Under the pieces are notes generated by a model that saw nothing but the letters and a program-made list of their open reading frames with translations, was not told where the DNA came from and ran no database searches. A program made the position numbers and the translations under genes. Of a stretch of 64,000 nt of DNA, positions 49,711 to 58,114 are shown piece by piece. Source of the stretch: JAUSFM01 sp964343705 (GTDB lineage Archaea > Nanobdellota > Nanobdellia > Woesearchaeales > UBA12501); NCBI GenBank assembly GCA_964343705.1, contig CAYFJX010000008.1, positions 14,207-78,206 on the forward strand. The letters are read 5' to 3'. Each line of letters starts with the position of its first letter. Position 1 is the stretch's first letter.

Positions 49711-50529
49711 TTAAAATGTTAAAGTGGCAGTAATGATCGTCTTTGAAGGATTTATTTCAATTTGGATACTAATGTACTCTTCATCTTCATAATCCCCAAC
49801 TAATGCAAGTGTTGTAGCTACATTCTCTTTACCCAAACCATGAATTAGCAGTTTACCGGTACCATATTTCCTCAATTTCCCTAGTTTAAACATGATTTCA
49901 CCACTCATTGAATCATAAGATTTGTAACGAGTAACAAAGACTGTATACGGCAAGGATACAACGATCTTTTTCACCTTTCTTTGATACGTCCTGATATCAA
50001 AAGGATCCTCATCATTTAACATACTGTAATATAAGTCTTTAAAATGATTATCAAAATATTTTTCACCAACCATATTACATAAATTGTTTCCAAAAGAAGG
50101 ATATTGCCTGGCTATGTCCCTCTTCAATTCCTTTATTTCTCCCCCATTTTTGAAAGAATTACGCACAACAAGAGATGCTTCCAAAGCTTTGTACATTTCA
50201 GGTCTCAGTTTATCTTTATAAAATTCCAAAAGTTTTTGATCTTTTTCAAGAGGGAGATTTTGTTTGATTTGATTCACTTTACTTGCTGATTTTCGATTAA
50301 GAAACACTTGTTTATCTTTTTGTACTGTAACATCAACAACATTCTGTTTGAGCAACAATTTTTCTTGAGAAGTTGTTTTGCTTAAATCAATTGATAAAAT
50401 ACCTCCCTCTTTTAATTCAAGAACATTAGTTGTGTTCCTAGAAAAATCAATGAGGGTTACATTAATGTTATTAAAGAAATTTGAAAATTTAGTCTCAAAT
50501 ATCCTTTTAAGATTATCAAGTATCTTCAA
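49711..50529 (-). CDS. Protein of unknown function, coupled to a small partner
   Basis: A 272-residue soluble protein with an N-terminal helix-rich part (LKRIFETKFSNFFNNI), a Lys/Glu-rich middle and a beta-rich C-terminus (KKIVVSLPYTVFVTRYKSYD; YISIQIEINPSKTIITATL). No family is recognised. The start is TTG at 50529 and overlaps the stop of the partner as TTGA, so translation is coupled. It lies just beyond the duplicated tRNA-Ser end, so it may belong to an integrated segment. Confidence 0.6.
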   Translation of the reverse strand: MKILDNLKRIFETKFSNFFNNINVTLIDFSRNTTNVLELKEGGILSIDLSKTTSQEKLLLKQNVVDVTVQKDKQVFLNRKSASKVNQIKQNLPLEKDQKLLEFYKDKLRPEMYKALEASLVVRNSFKNGGEIKELKRDIARQYPSFGNNLCNMVGEKYFDNHFKDLYYSMLNDEDPFDIRTYQRKVKKIVVSLPYTVFVTRYKSYDSMSGEIMFKLGKLRKYGTGKLLIHGLGKENVATTLALVGDYEDEEYISIQIEINPSKTIITATLTF

Positions 50530-50765
50530 TCTAATCGTTTAGCAAGCTCAATCAATGAAAAAGTATCAGATTTGATGAAAGCTTCAGAACCTTTACAAAC
50601 TCCCGCCCAGTCATCAAAAAGAAGTTCTTCACCTTTAGGTGTTAAAACTTTTTGTTTGGGATCATCTTTTTCCACTATAAATCCTTCATCATCCACACTT
50701 TTGCCATATAGGTCAAGAATATCCCTTTTGGCAGAGTCGTCAAAAGAAATGTTACTAATTTTCAT
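50526..50765 (-). CDS. Small acidic protein upstream of the unknown 272-residue protein
   Basis: A 79-residue acidic protein: MKISNISFDDSAKRDILDLY, then DEGFIVEKDDPKQKVLTPKG and a C-terminal helix DTFSLIELAKRLD. ATG 50765 is chosen because GGAGGT lies about 10 nt upstream; the longer frame would run through it. It ends in a TTGA overlap with the larger gene. Size and order (small acidic gene first) would suit an antitoxin-like or chaperone-like partner, but nothing else supports that. Confidence 0.55.
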   Translation of the reverse strand: MKISNISFDDSAKRDILDLYGKSVDDEGFIVEKDDPKQKVLTPKGEELLFDDWAGVCKGSEAFIKSDTFSLIELAKRLD

Positions 50766-50925
50766 AGAGCCTGTACCTCCAACAAAAAGAAGATAAGAAG
50801 ACATTTTTTAATATTTCCATAGTAAATCACCTCTTTTACAGTATAAATGTTAAAAACAAGCTTGATTTATAAAATTATTGTTTAGTGCCCTAAACACCCT
50901 GAATGAAATAAACTACCACCAGCAA

Positions 50926-50939
50926 ACATTTATAAAATT
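50926..50939 (+). promoter_or_regulatory. TATA box of the transglutaminase-like gene
   Basis: CATTTATAAAATTA lies 32-45 nt before the ATG at 50971, supporting that start over the upstream ATG at 50878. Confidence 0.5.
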
Positions 50940-50970
50940 AGCAAGGCATAAAGAACCAAAAGAGGCACTC

Positions 50971-53001
50971 ATGAAAACAAAGACTATTCTGTACATCTTA
51001 TTAATGGCGCTGGTAAGCCTGCAAGTAAGTGCAGTAGATGAGAGTAAAATATTCAGCAGCCAGTATTTAATCATTGACACAAACATCTTGACAGAAATTG
51101 CCATATCCCGAGATGGAAGAGACCCCAGTATCCAATACCTTAATGCAAACATGGGTTTTTTTCCAATTAGTACTGAGGGCCAAACCCTGTTAAGCAGTGA
51201 TCATTCTCCTACTCCAAGAAAAATCAATGAAAAAGACGCGCAAATGAGTTTTCGCATTGAGAGACCTGGATCACGAGTTCCCATCAACATAAAAAACAGG
51301 GTTAAGGTAGAACGTCAAACAAAAAGAATTGATGGAAAAATAAGCTTCCCCCTTGGTCATGTTCCTGTTGAAGTACAAAAATATACTCAAGAAGCAAAGA
51401 TTATTGACATTAATGATGATATCATTCAACTTTCATCGTCTCTTGCTGATGGAGAAGATGACTTAATTATTGTTGTTGACAAAATAGCCTCTTGGGTCAC
51501 ACAAAATATCAAGTACAACTTAAGCAGTGCTGCTGCTGAAGCAACAGAGAAATCAAGCACAGTATTGCGAACTCGAGAGGGTGTATGTGATGAAATGACT
51601 GCTTTGTTTATTTCAATGGTGCGTTCTGTTGGCCTACCTGCTCGTTTTGTTGCTGGTCTTGCCTACTCGAACGCTCCTGAGCTTGCAACTCCCTGGTCAC
51701 CTCATGGATGGTCAGAAGTGTGGTTTCCTGGCCATGGATGGGTTCCTTACGATGTAACCTATGGACAGTATGGTTCTGTTGATGCAAGCCATATTGTAAC
51801 CGAGTATGCTCTTGACTCAAAAAAGATTAAGTCTAAGTTCGCGTGGAAAGGACGTGGCACCACTGTTGAAGTTAAAAAGTTTGAACCAACCGCGAACATC
51901 TTAGAATACGGGCCTGCGCTTGATCCAAAGATAGACTTGGAACTTAAAATGTTAAAAGGAAGTGTTGGTTTTGGATCGTACAACCTTGCAAAAGTGCATG
52001 TTCGTAACCTTGTTAATTATTATCAACCAGTTGATGTTTTTATTGCGCGAACTGCAAAACTTTCTCTTGAAGATCCTGACACTGGTAAGCCTGCGCCGTT
52101 TAAACAACACCTTCTTCTTGCACCAGGAGAAGAAAAAGTTATTTTTTGGCACCTAAGAGTTTCTGAAGATTTGAAAGATAACCTCATTTACACATTCCCT
52201 GTTTCGGTGTACACTGGAGAAAACATAGAGGACAAAAGTGAATTCAAAGTTATCAAGGGAGGCATTCAAGTTAGTGAAAAACGGATGACTAAGACCAAAG
52301 AGGGACTTGCGCCTGGAGAGAACAAAACAAGAACATCTGCAATAGATTTGAACTGCATAACAAACAAGCAAAGGTTTCAAGAAGATGAAGATATACTGAT
52401 CACTTGCAATATGCACAACAGGGGCAATGTCATGCTCAATAACCTCATGGTCTGTCTTGAAGGAAGAAAATGCAGAGAAACATCATTAGGTATCACACGC
52501 AAAGAAGAGGTAGGATTTACTTTAAGTCCTAATGAAAAAGACTTCCGTGATATTGGTGAAAACAAACTAACAATACTAGCGTCAAATAATGAGCTTGCTT
52601 CATCAACAGAGATTGATTTTACTGTCTTGGATAAACCATTACTTCAAATAAAAGAAATAACAGCGCCAAAGACCGTTGAGTACCATGACGTATTCACAAC
52701 AACACTCCACTTGAAAAAAGAATCAATGGTAGCTCCACAAGATGTTAAGTTGCTTGTTGAAAGTCCTGTGTTTTCACAAGAGTTTATACTTGATGAAGTA
52801 AACAATGGGATTGACCTTCATGTTGAAATGCATGGAGAAGACATGGTTGCTGGAAATAATCAATTCAGTGTAAGTGCAACCTTTGCTGATGAGTTTGGTA
52901 CACGATATGAGTCTCGCAAATCTTTTTCTGTAGAACTTATTAATGTGACATTTTGGCAAAAGGTAAAGATATTTTTTAATACGTTGTTTAAAACAGGTTA
53001 A
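50971..53001 (+). CDS. Secreted transglutaminase-like protein
   Basis: A 676-residue protein with signal peptide (TILYILLMALVSLQVSA). A transglutaminase-core domain lies at about residues 150-300: EGVCDEMTALFISMVRSVGL (nucleophile Cys), HGWSEVWFPGHGW (His) and VPYDVTYGQYG (Asp). Three to four beta-sandwich segments follow to the C-terminus, ending in the amphipathic VTFWQKVKIFFNTLFK. Such archaeal proteins may act as cysteine proteases, amidases or cross-linkers on cell-surface proteins. The upstream start (50878) would bury the signal peptide. The stop is 15 nt before structured element copy 3. Confidence 0.8.
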   Translation: MKTKTILYILLMALVSLQVSAVDESKIFSSQYLIIDTNILTEIAISRDGRDPSIQYLNANMGFFPISTEGQTLLSSDHSPTPRKINEKDAQMSFRIERPGSRVPINIKNRVKVERQTKRIDGKISFPLGHVPVEVQKYTQEAKIIDINDDIIQLSSSLADGEDDLIIVVDKIASWVTQNIKYNLSSAAAEATEKSSTVLRTREGVCDEMTALFISMVRSVGLPARFVAGLAYSNAPELATPWSPHGWSEVWFPGHGWVPYDVTYGQYGSVDASHIVTEYALDSKKIKSKFAWKGRGTTVEVKKFEPTANILEYGPALDPKIDLELKMLKGSVGFGSYNLAKVHVRNLVNYYQPVDVFIARTAKLSLEDPDTGKPAPFKQHLLLAPGEEKVIFWHLRVSEDLKDNLIYTFPVSVYTGENIEDKSEFKVIKGGIQVSEKRMTKTKEGLAPGENKTRTSAIDLNCITNKQRFQEDEDILITCNMHNRGNVMLNNLMVCLEGRKCRETSLGITRKEEVGFTLSPNEKDFRDIGENKLTILASNNELASSTEIDFTVLDKPLLQIKEITAPKTVEYHDVFTTTLHLKKESMVAPQDVKLLVESPVFSQEFILDEVNNGIDLHVEMHGEDMVAGNNQFSVSATFADEFGTRYESRKSFSVELINVTFWQKVKIFFNTLFKTG

Positions 53002-53016
53002 GTCACGTTGGGTGTG

Positions 53017-53128
53017 TTAGGCTATTGCTGCCTTGGAGTCAGTTTCGCCGGGAGGCCGATTCATGCAGGCCTCCTGGTGTACAATGCGCGAGCGGATGCG
53101 AGCGTTCAGCTTCGTAGCAATAGCCTAA
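53017..53128 (+). ncRNA. Structured element family 1, copy 3
   Basis: A terminal stem TTAGGCTATTGCT/AGCAATAGCCTAA encloses TGCCTTGGAGT. A hairpin CCGGGAGGCC/GGCCTCCTGG follows with loop GATTCATGCA, then a weaker third hairpin (AATGC/GCGTT) around GAGCGGATGCGA. The stem bases differ from the other copies while loops are kept. It lies between the transglutaminase-like gene and the LamG gene, in sense orientation 77 nt before the latter. Confidence 0.6.
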
Positions 53129-53204
53129 AAAGAAATTCCCACTTAAGCTGACTTAACCTTTAAAACATAATCTTTATTAATAGAAAACGCAAGTATATTA
53201 ATCG

Positions 53205-55589
53205 ATGGAAAAGAGAGTGACATTTATTTCTGTACTCCTAGTTTTAGCAGTTGGTCTATTCTACACAGGTGCATTTACTGGCATGGTGGTAAACGAAGAA
53301 ACACGATATGATCAATTAAAAGAATGTGTAGATGACGGGGGGACTTCCTTACTCCAATGCAGACTTACACTAGGAACGCTCACACCTGCACAATTCCAGG
53401 CTGCTGCCGATTTACCAGCAGGCGCAGCTGTTACTGGATTACCCTCAAAAGAAAAACTTCATCAGTTAATTTTTGATAATTGGAAGAATCAAAAGCAGAA
53501 AAATATTGATTTTATCCATAAAAAATTTGCAGACGATAAAACCAGGACACTTAGCTTGTACAAAACACAAGGAAGGACAAATGCGCTGCTCCGATACGCA
53601 GAGAAAAAAAAGGATATTCAGCTTCTTGACGAACTAGCAGAAGTATATCTTGTTCCCTGGCAATACCTTGAAGAAGTGCCCACCTATTATTACAAATACC
53701 TGGCAAAATATGTAGATTATGATAGAAAACCAGGAACACCACATAAACTCTATGGGGCGAATGAACCATTGAAAAAGCCGATTCGCATATGGAAACATGA
53801 TAAGACATTGAATCAGGACATGATGCTTGATACAGGCCAATTTCTTTTTGTAATCTCTGACGCAATGGCAATCTTCCAGGAATTGCCCCCTGAGCAAAGA
53901 ACAAGAAATATGAGGTTATTTTTGGATAAATACAAACCAGTCTTAAAAGAACATTACTTCAGATGGGGATTTGAAGATGAGAAGATATTCAAGCGTAAGG
54001 GGAATCAGTGTCAGCGTAACGAAGAAAGCAACACAAACATGTACGATCACTTTCAAAAATTACTTGATCTTAGATACCAGTACAGATATGGAGAACAAAA
54101 GTCTTATTGCAATGGAATAACTGATTCTGAACTGTGGATTGGCAGTGGTATTGCTAACTTGCTACGTGCTGATGCTGCAGCGCGGCAGAACAATGAACAG
54201 CCGATTCTAACTGATGATGAACAGGCCAAGCTTCAAGATTATATTGACCTATTCACAAGACTGTTGATATCACGCACAACTGAGTCTCAACTTACTGATT
54301 TTGCAGGCGTACAGGTTACAGGTTATAATTTTGATCTTCAAAATAGTCTTGCTGATAATGATGAGCATACTTATGCAGGATATAAAGGTGAAGTTTTCCC
54401 AACAGAAGTTGATAAAAGAAGAGTGCACCAAGTGGGGTGGGATATAGGCCATGGTTCTCGTTTTGTCTTTGTCTTTTCAGCACTTAATAAAGCAAGAGAG
54501 GCAACAGGACAAAGCTGGCCAACAAATGAGGACCTGCGAAAATTTGCCAACCAGTTTGCTTATGGTGCATTCAACAAAAATTTTGAGCGGCCTCTTTTCA
54601 CTAATTTCATGGATGGGACAAATGGATGGTATCGTGTACATTATGAGGAAAAGCAAGGATTTGGGATACAACCACATGGTCTCACTAGCGCTGGCCTAAC
54701 TGGCGGCTGGGCTTTTTGGTATAAATACAATCAGGATATTGGCAGGATCATGGCTTCATTATGGAAGGTTGTCCGTTCAACAGACATGTTTGATAATTCA
54801 GGAAATAATATGTTAATCATACCAGGAGATAACCTTAAAATTAACGTGCAAGGGAAAATTGGACCAGGTGTACATAACAAGGATAGAAAAACCCCTTCTC
54901 TCGATTGCAATACCCCCAAGGGTCTAAGTTCACAACAAGGATCATTTGAGGTCTGGATCAAATTTGATAGTATTGGTAAGTTTGAAGATATCTTACACAT
55001 CTATGAAAGTGGAGGAATTACAGACCTGTACATTGCAAAAAACATTGATGATACATTCTGGATTGTGATTGAAGAGGGTAATACACATAAAGTGAATCAG
55101 GTTCCAGCATATAAAGTCGAAGATACAGAATGGCACCACATAGTAATTACTCAAGATGGCAATGGGTTAAAAGTATACATTGATGGCAGCCATGTCGAAA
55201 CAGACGGCAAGATAAATACTGGTTCTTGGACAAGCCATCTTGATATGGATGCTACTCATGCTGGTTGTTTGATTGGAGGTGCTGGAGGTAGAACGTATAA
55301 TGGCTTCGAAGGGAGTCTAGATGAGGTACGCTTCTACAATCGTGCGCTTTCAGGTGAAGAAGTGCAGCAACACTTCCAAGGACAATTCCCTGAAAATGAG
55401 CAAAGCCTTATGGCTCATTGGAGTTTTTCCTATGAGGACGAGGAGCTTGTAGAATACAAGAGAAAGTATTATAGTGGTGTAATTTTCAAGAATCATAAGA
55501 GAACAGATCCAATAGAATTGTTTGGTTTGAAAGATTCAGAGTCTACACTTGCATTCTTGGCTTCCATATCAGATATTGTGGAAGAATAA
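53205..55589 (+). CDS. Anchored surface protein with C-terminal LamG domain
   Basis: A 794-residue protein: N-terminal helix (VTFISVLLVLAVGLFYTG), motif FTGMVV, and a helical spacer. A mostly helical region (about residues 130-540) has WDIGHGSRFVFVFSALN and GIQPHGLTSAGLTGGWAFW; an alpha/alpha-toroid glycan-active fold is possible but unproven. A LamG/concanavalin-like domain follows (about 575-730): SFEVWIKFDSIGKFEDIL, WHHIVITQDGNGLKVYIDG and SLDEVRFYNRALSGEEV. The LamG domain suggests carbohydrate binding at the cell surface. It belongs to the nine proteins with the post-membrane TG motif. Confidence 0.75.
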   Translation: MEKRVTFISVLLVLAVGLFYTGAFTGMVVNEETRYDQLKECVDDGGTSLLQCRLTLGTLTPAQFQAAADLPAGAAVTGLPSKEKLHQLIFDNWKNQKQKNIDFIHKKFADDKTRTLSLYKTQGRTNALLRYAEKKKDIQLLDELAEVYLVPWQYLEEVPTYYYKYLAKYVDYDRKPGTPHKLYGANEPLKKPIRIWKHDKTLNQDMMLDTGQFLFVISDAMAIFQELPPEQRTRNMRLFLDKYKPVLKEHYFRWGFEDEKIFKRKGNQCQRNEESNTNMYDHFQKLLDLRYQYRYGEQKSYCNGITDSELWIGSGIANLLRADAAARQNNEQPILTDDEQAKLQDYIDLFTRLLISRTTESQLTDFAGVQVTGYNFDLQNSLADNDEHTYAGYKGEVFPTEVDKRRVHQVGWDIGHGSRFVFVFSALNKAREATGQSWPTNEDLRKFANQFAYGAFNKNFERPLFTNFMDGTNGWYRVHYEEKQGFGIQPHGLTSAGLTGGWAFWYKYNQDIGRIMASLWKVVRSTDMFDNSGNNMLIIPGDNLKINVQGKIGPGVHNKDRKTPSLDCNTPKGLSSQQGSFEVWIKFDSIGKFEDILHIYESGGITDLYIAKNIDDTFWIVIEEGNTHKVNQVPAYKVEDTEWHHIVITQDGNGLKVYIDGSHVETDGKINTGSWTSHLDMDATHAGCLIGGAGGRTYNGFEGSLDEVRFYNRALSGEEVQQHFQGQFPENEQSLMAHWSFSYEDEELVEYKRKYYSGVIFKNHKRTDPIELFGLKDSESTLAFLASISDIVEE

Positions 55590-55641
55590 AAACGCTTTTT
55601 CTCAATAACATTTATAAATCTTTTACGCGAATACTAGCACC

Positions 55642-56970
55642 ATGATAGACATAAATCTTGTACGGGACAATCCAGATGTTATCAAGAAAGATCTGCAAAA
55701 GCGAAACATGCCAGATAAGATTGCATGGGTCACTGAAATAAGAAAAAAAGATGCTGAGTCTAAAAACTTGTTTGTTCAGATCATGGATTTACGCCAAGCA
55801 CGAAACAGCCTCTCAAAACAAATTTCTGAAGCAAAAAAGCAAGGAAAAGACATTGCACCTATACTCAAAAAAGCTAAGTCTATTCCTCAACAAATTCAAG
55901 AAAAAGAAGATGCACGTAATGTGTTACTAGAAGAGATCAATCACAAACTTATGCAGCTACCTAACATATTAGATAAAAGTGTTCCTATTGGTGATGATGA
56001 GGCACAAAACAAGGTTGTAAAAAAGTTTGGTAAAAAGCCAAAGTACACGTTCCCACTCAAGGACCATGTTACACTTATGGAAGATCTTAACTTGGTTGAC
56101 TTACCACGGGCTGCTAAGATTTCTGGTGCTCGATTCTGGTTTTTGAAAAATGACCTTGCAAAGTTAGATCTTGCACTGCAACATTATGCAGTTGATTTTA
56201 TGACAAAAAAAGGATTCGAGCTAGTAAACCCTCCTTACATGATTAACCGAGCTGCGTATGAAGGTGTGACTGACCTTGCAGATTTTGAAAATGTCATGTA
56301 CAAAGTCGAACAAGAGGATTTGTATTTGATTGCAACAAGCGAGCATCCATTAACTAGCATGTTTATGGAGGAGATTTTTCCACCAGATTGTTTTCCTGTT
56401 AAGTACTGCGGGATCAGTCCTTGTTTTAGAAAAGAAGCAGGTAGCCATGGTAAAGACACCAAGGGTATTTTTAGAGGTCATCAATTCCATAAAGTTGAAC
56501 AGATCATTATTTGTAAGCCTGAAGATTCACAGAAATACCATGAAAAAATCACAAAGAACGCTATTGAATTTTTCAAAAGTTTAGGACTCCACTTCAAACA
56601 GTTAAACATGTGTACTGGTGATATGGGTACTGTTGCTGCAAAAAAGTATGATATTGAAGTGTGGTTCCCTGTGCAGAAAAAGTACAGGGAAGTTGCGTCA
56701 TGTAGTAATTGTACTGACTACCAAGCACGACGATTAAAGATTCGTTGGCGACCAGATGAGAAAAAGCCAGAAGAAAAAGTAGTGCCACACACATTAAATG
56801 CTACCTGTGTTGCTACTTCACGTGCGCTTGCTGCAATCCTTGAAAACTTTCAAAACAAAGATGGTTCTGTTACAATCCCTAAAGTATTGCATAAATATAT
56901 GGGTAAGAAAAAGATTGTGCCACCTAAAGTGGCAAAGAAAGTAGTTAAGAAGAAATCAAAAAAGAGGTAA
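55642..56970 (+). CDS. serS: Seryl-tRNA synthetase
   Basis: A 442-residue class II synthetase that charges tRNA-Ser. The N-terminal coiled-coil arm (residues 25-105) contacts the long variable arm of tRNA-Ser. Motif 2 lies around CFRKEAGSHGKDTKGIFRGHQFHKVEQ and motif 3 around NATCVATSRALAAILENFQ. The set is of the common SerRS type, not the rare methanogen type. A Lys-rich tail (PPKVAKKVVKKKSKKR) extends the C-terminus. A TATA-like CATTTATAAATC lies 24-34 nt upstream. It is co-transcribed with the zinc-ribbon gene 3 nt downstream. Confidence 0.95.
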   Translation: MIDINLVRDNPDVIKKDLQKRNMPDKIAWVTEIRKKDAESKNLFVQIMDLRQARNSLSKQISEAKKQGKDIAPILKKAKSIPQQIQEKEDARNVLLEEINHKLMQLPNILDKSVPIGDDEAQNKVVKKFGKKPKYTFPLKDHVTLMEDLNLVDLPRAAKISGARFWFLKNDLAKLDLALQHYAVDFMTKKGFELVNPPYMINRAAYEGVTDLADFENVMYKVEQEDLYLIATSEHPLTSMFMEEIFPPDCFPVKYCGISPCFRKEAGSHGKDTKGIFRGHQFHKVEQIIICKPEDSQKYHEKITKNAIEFFKSLGLHFKQLNMCTGDMGTVAAKKYDIEVWFPVQKKYREVASCSNCTDYQARRLKIRWRPDEKKPEEKVVPHTLNATCVATSRALAAILENFQNKDGSVTIPKVLHKYMGKKKIVPPKVAKKVVKKKSKKR

Positions 56971-56973
56971 AAG

Positions 56974-57303
56974 GTGGGATCAAAATTAAACCCTGTCTTG
57001 TTGATGGGTACTGGTGTGGGAGTTGCACTTATTTCCCTGTATGTAAACTACGCAAGTTACAAGAATTTGTGGCTTGGTAAAATGATGATCTTTGCTGTGT
57101 TTGGCGCACTTATGTTTTTGTATGGTGGAATTAGATTGTTGCTGGAAAAACCAGTGCACAAAGAACAGGGTCATCACAAGCGTGTTCACCATGCCCCACC
57201 ACATGCCAAGCCCCATGTAAATCCGAAATTCTGCCCTGGCTGTGGTAAGCATGTAGGTGCTCGAGCACGATTCTGCCATGGTTGCGGCAGAAAGCTGCAT
57301 TAA
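56974..57303 (+). CDS. Membrane protein with C-terminal zinc ribbon
   Basis: A 109-residue protein starting at GTG 56974. Two hydrophobic helices (LMGTGVGVALISLYVNYAS; MMIFAVFGALMFLYGGIRLL) precede a His-rich linker and a double Cys-pair zinc ribbon: FCPGCGKHVGARARFCHGCG. The ribbon probably faces the cytosol. Function unknown; it follows serS by 3 nt. Confidence 0.75.
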   Translation: MGSKLNPVLLMGTGVGVALISLYVNYASYKNLWLGKMMIFAVFGALMFLYGGIRLLLEKPVHKEQGHHKRVHHAPPHAKPHVNPKFCPGCGKHVGARARFCHGCGRKLH

Positions 57304-57346
57304 CCAGTAAACTTTAAATAGGCCCAGTTTTCTCATGGTACTACAC

Positions 57347-57459
57347 AGCCCCGTAGTGTAGCGGTTAATCATCCGGGATTTTGGAAGCGGAAAACCAGGG
57401 TTTTCCTGTGTTTCTGTTGGAAACGTCCTGGGACCTCGGTTCGAATCCGGGCGGGGCTA
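57347..57459 (+). tRNA. tRNA-Gln (UUG) with a 40-nt canonical intron
   Basis: Acceptor AGCCCCG/CGGGGCT, anticodon arm CGGGA-TTTTGG(G)-TCCTG with anticodon TTG, T arm CTCGG-TTCGAAT-CCGGG and discriminator A give a 73-nt mature tRNA. A 40-nt insert at 57385-57424 after position 37 holds the hairpin GGAAAACC/GGTTTTCC. TATA (CTTTAAATA) lies about 30 nt upstream. Its last 14 nt plus one recur at 63787-63801 and bound the retroelement island. Confidence 0.9.
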
Positions 57460-57460
57460 T
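57445..57460 (+). repeat. Left copy of the tRNA-Gln 3'-end repeat (putative attachment site)
   Basis: TCCGGGCGGGGCTAT at the end of tRNA-Gln matches 63787-63801 exactly over 15 nt. The GC-rich word is unusual in this AT-rich region, so the two probably mark the ends of an integrated segment of about 6.3 kb. Confidence 0.6.
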
Positions 57461-57529
57461 TATATTCTTGGGTATTATAGAAAATTCACTTTGGAAACGC
57501 TTTTATAAAGGTGGATTTATAAATGGTTG

Positions 57530-58114
57530 TTATTTCTTCTTTTTCTTTTCTTCCTTGCGTTTCTTGAGGAATGTTTGTTTGGTGATGTAGCTTCGTTTTT
57601 GTTTTTCTGGTAAGATGCAGATGTTGATGTGGTTGTTGAAGAGGTAGAGGAATGTTTTCTTTTGCATTTGCATGTTGGGATTGTATTGTATGAGTTGGTC
57701 AAACTTTTCTGCACAGGTTTTTCGTTGTTGCGGATTTGCGTAACATTTGCGATAGTAGTGGACGTGTTTGTACCAGTTAACAAGTTTGGTTATGTTTTTT
57801 GGTTTGTGATTCTTTTTGACATGTGCTAGAGCGCATTGGATTTCATCAAACGTAATGTTTGGATCGTTGAGTCTGTTTTTAATGTCTTTAAGTTTGTCTT
57901 GTTCATTTTTGATGTAGGGGAGAATCTTTTTTATTTTGTAATGTGGGAGAAATTTCCAGATACTTAGCTGATTGTGTTCAATAAGTTGTGCTAAGTGTTG
58001 CCAGACGGTTCCTTCTTTGATGGCTCTTTTTGTTGCAATTTCTTTTATGTTAAGGCCTTTATTAAGGAGGAAGAGTGTTTTTTGAGAACTAAATGTGTTC
58101 GCCCCCCCCCCTTG
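57530..58114 (-). pseudogene. HTH_40-like region out of frame with the reverse transcriptase
   Basis: An open frame of 194 codons without ATG near its start overlaps the end of the reverse transcriptase gene in the +1 frame. Residues from KTLFLLNKGLNIKEIATKRA through WQHLAQLIEHNQLSIWKFLP to FDEIQCALAHVKK match the HTH_40 domain found at RecQ C-termini. The remaining 85 residues are basic and unrecognised. Removing one G from the ten-G run at 58102-58111 would join it to the reverse transcriptase with no stop. It is either a broken fusion, a slippage-controlled extension, or an assembly indel. Confidence 0.6.

Noticed and set aside
57517..57783. 88-residue minus-strand ORF rich in Ser/Thr/Asn
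   Set aside because: It is an out-of-frame reading of the HTH_40-like region, whose own frame shows a clear domain pattern.
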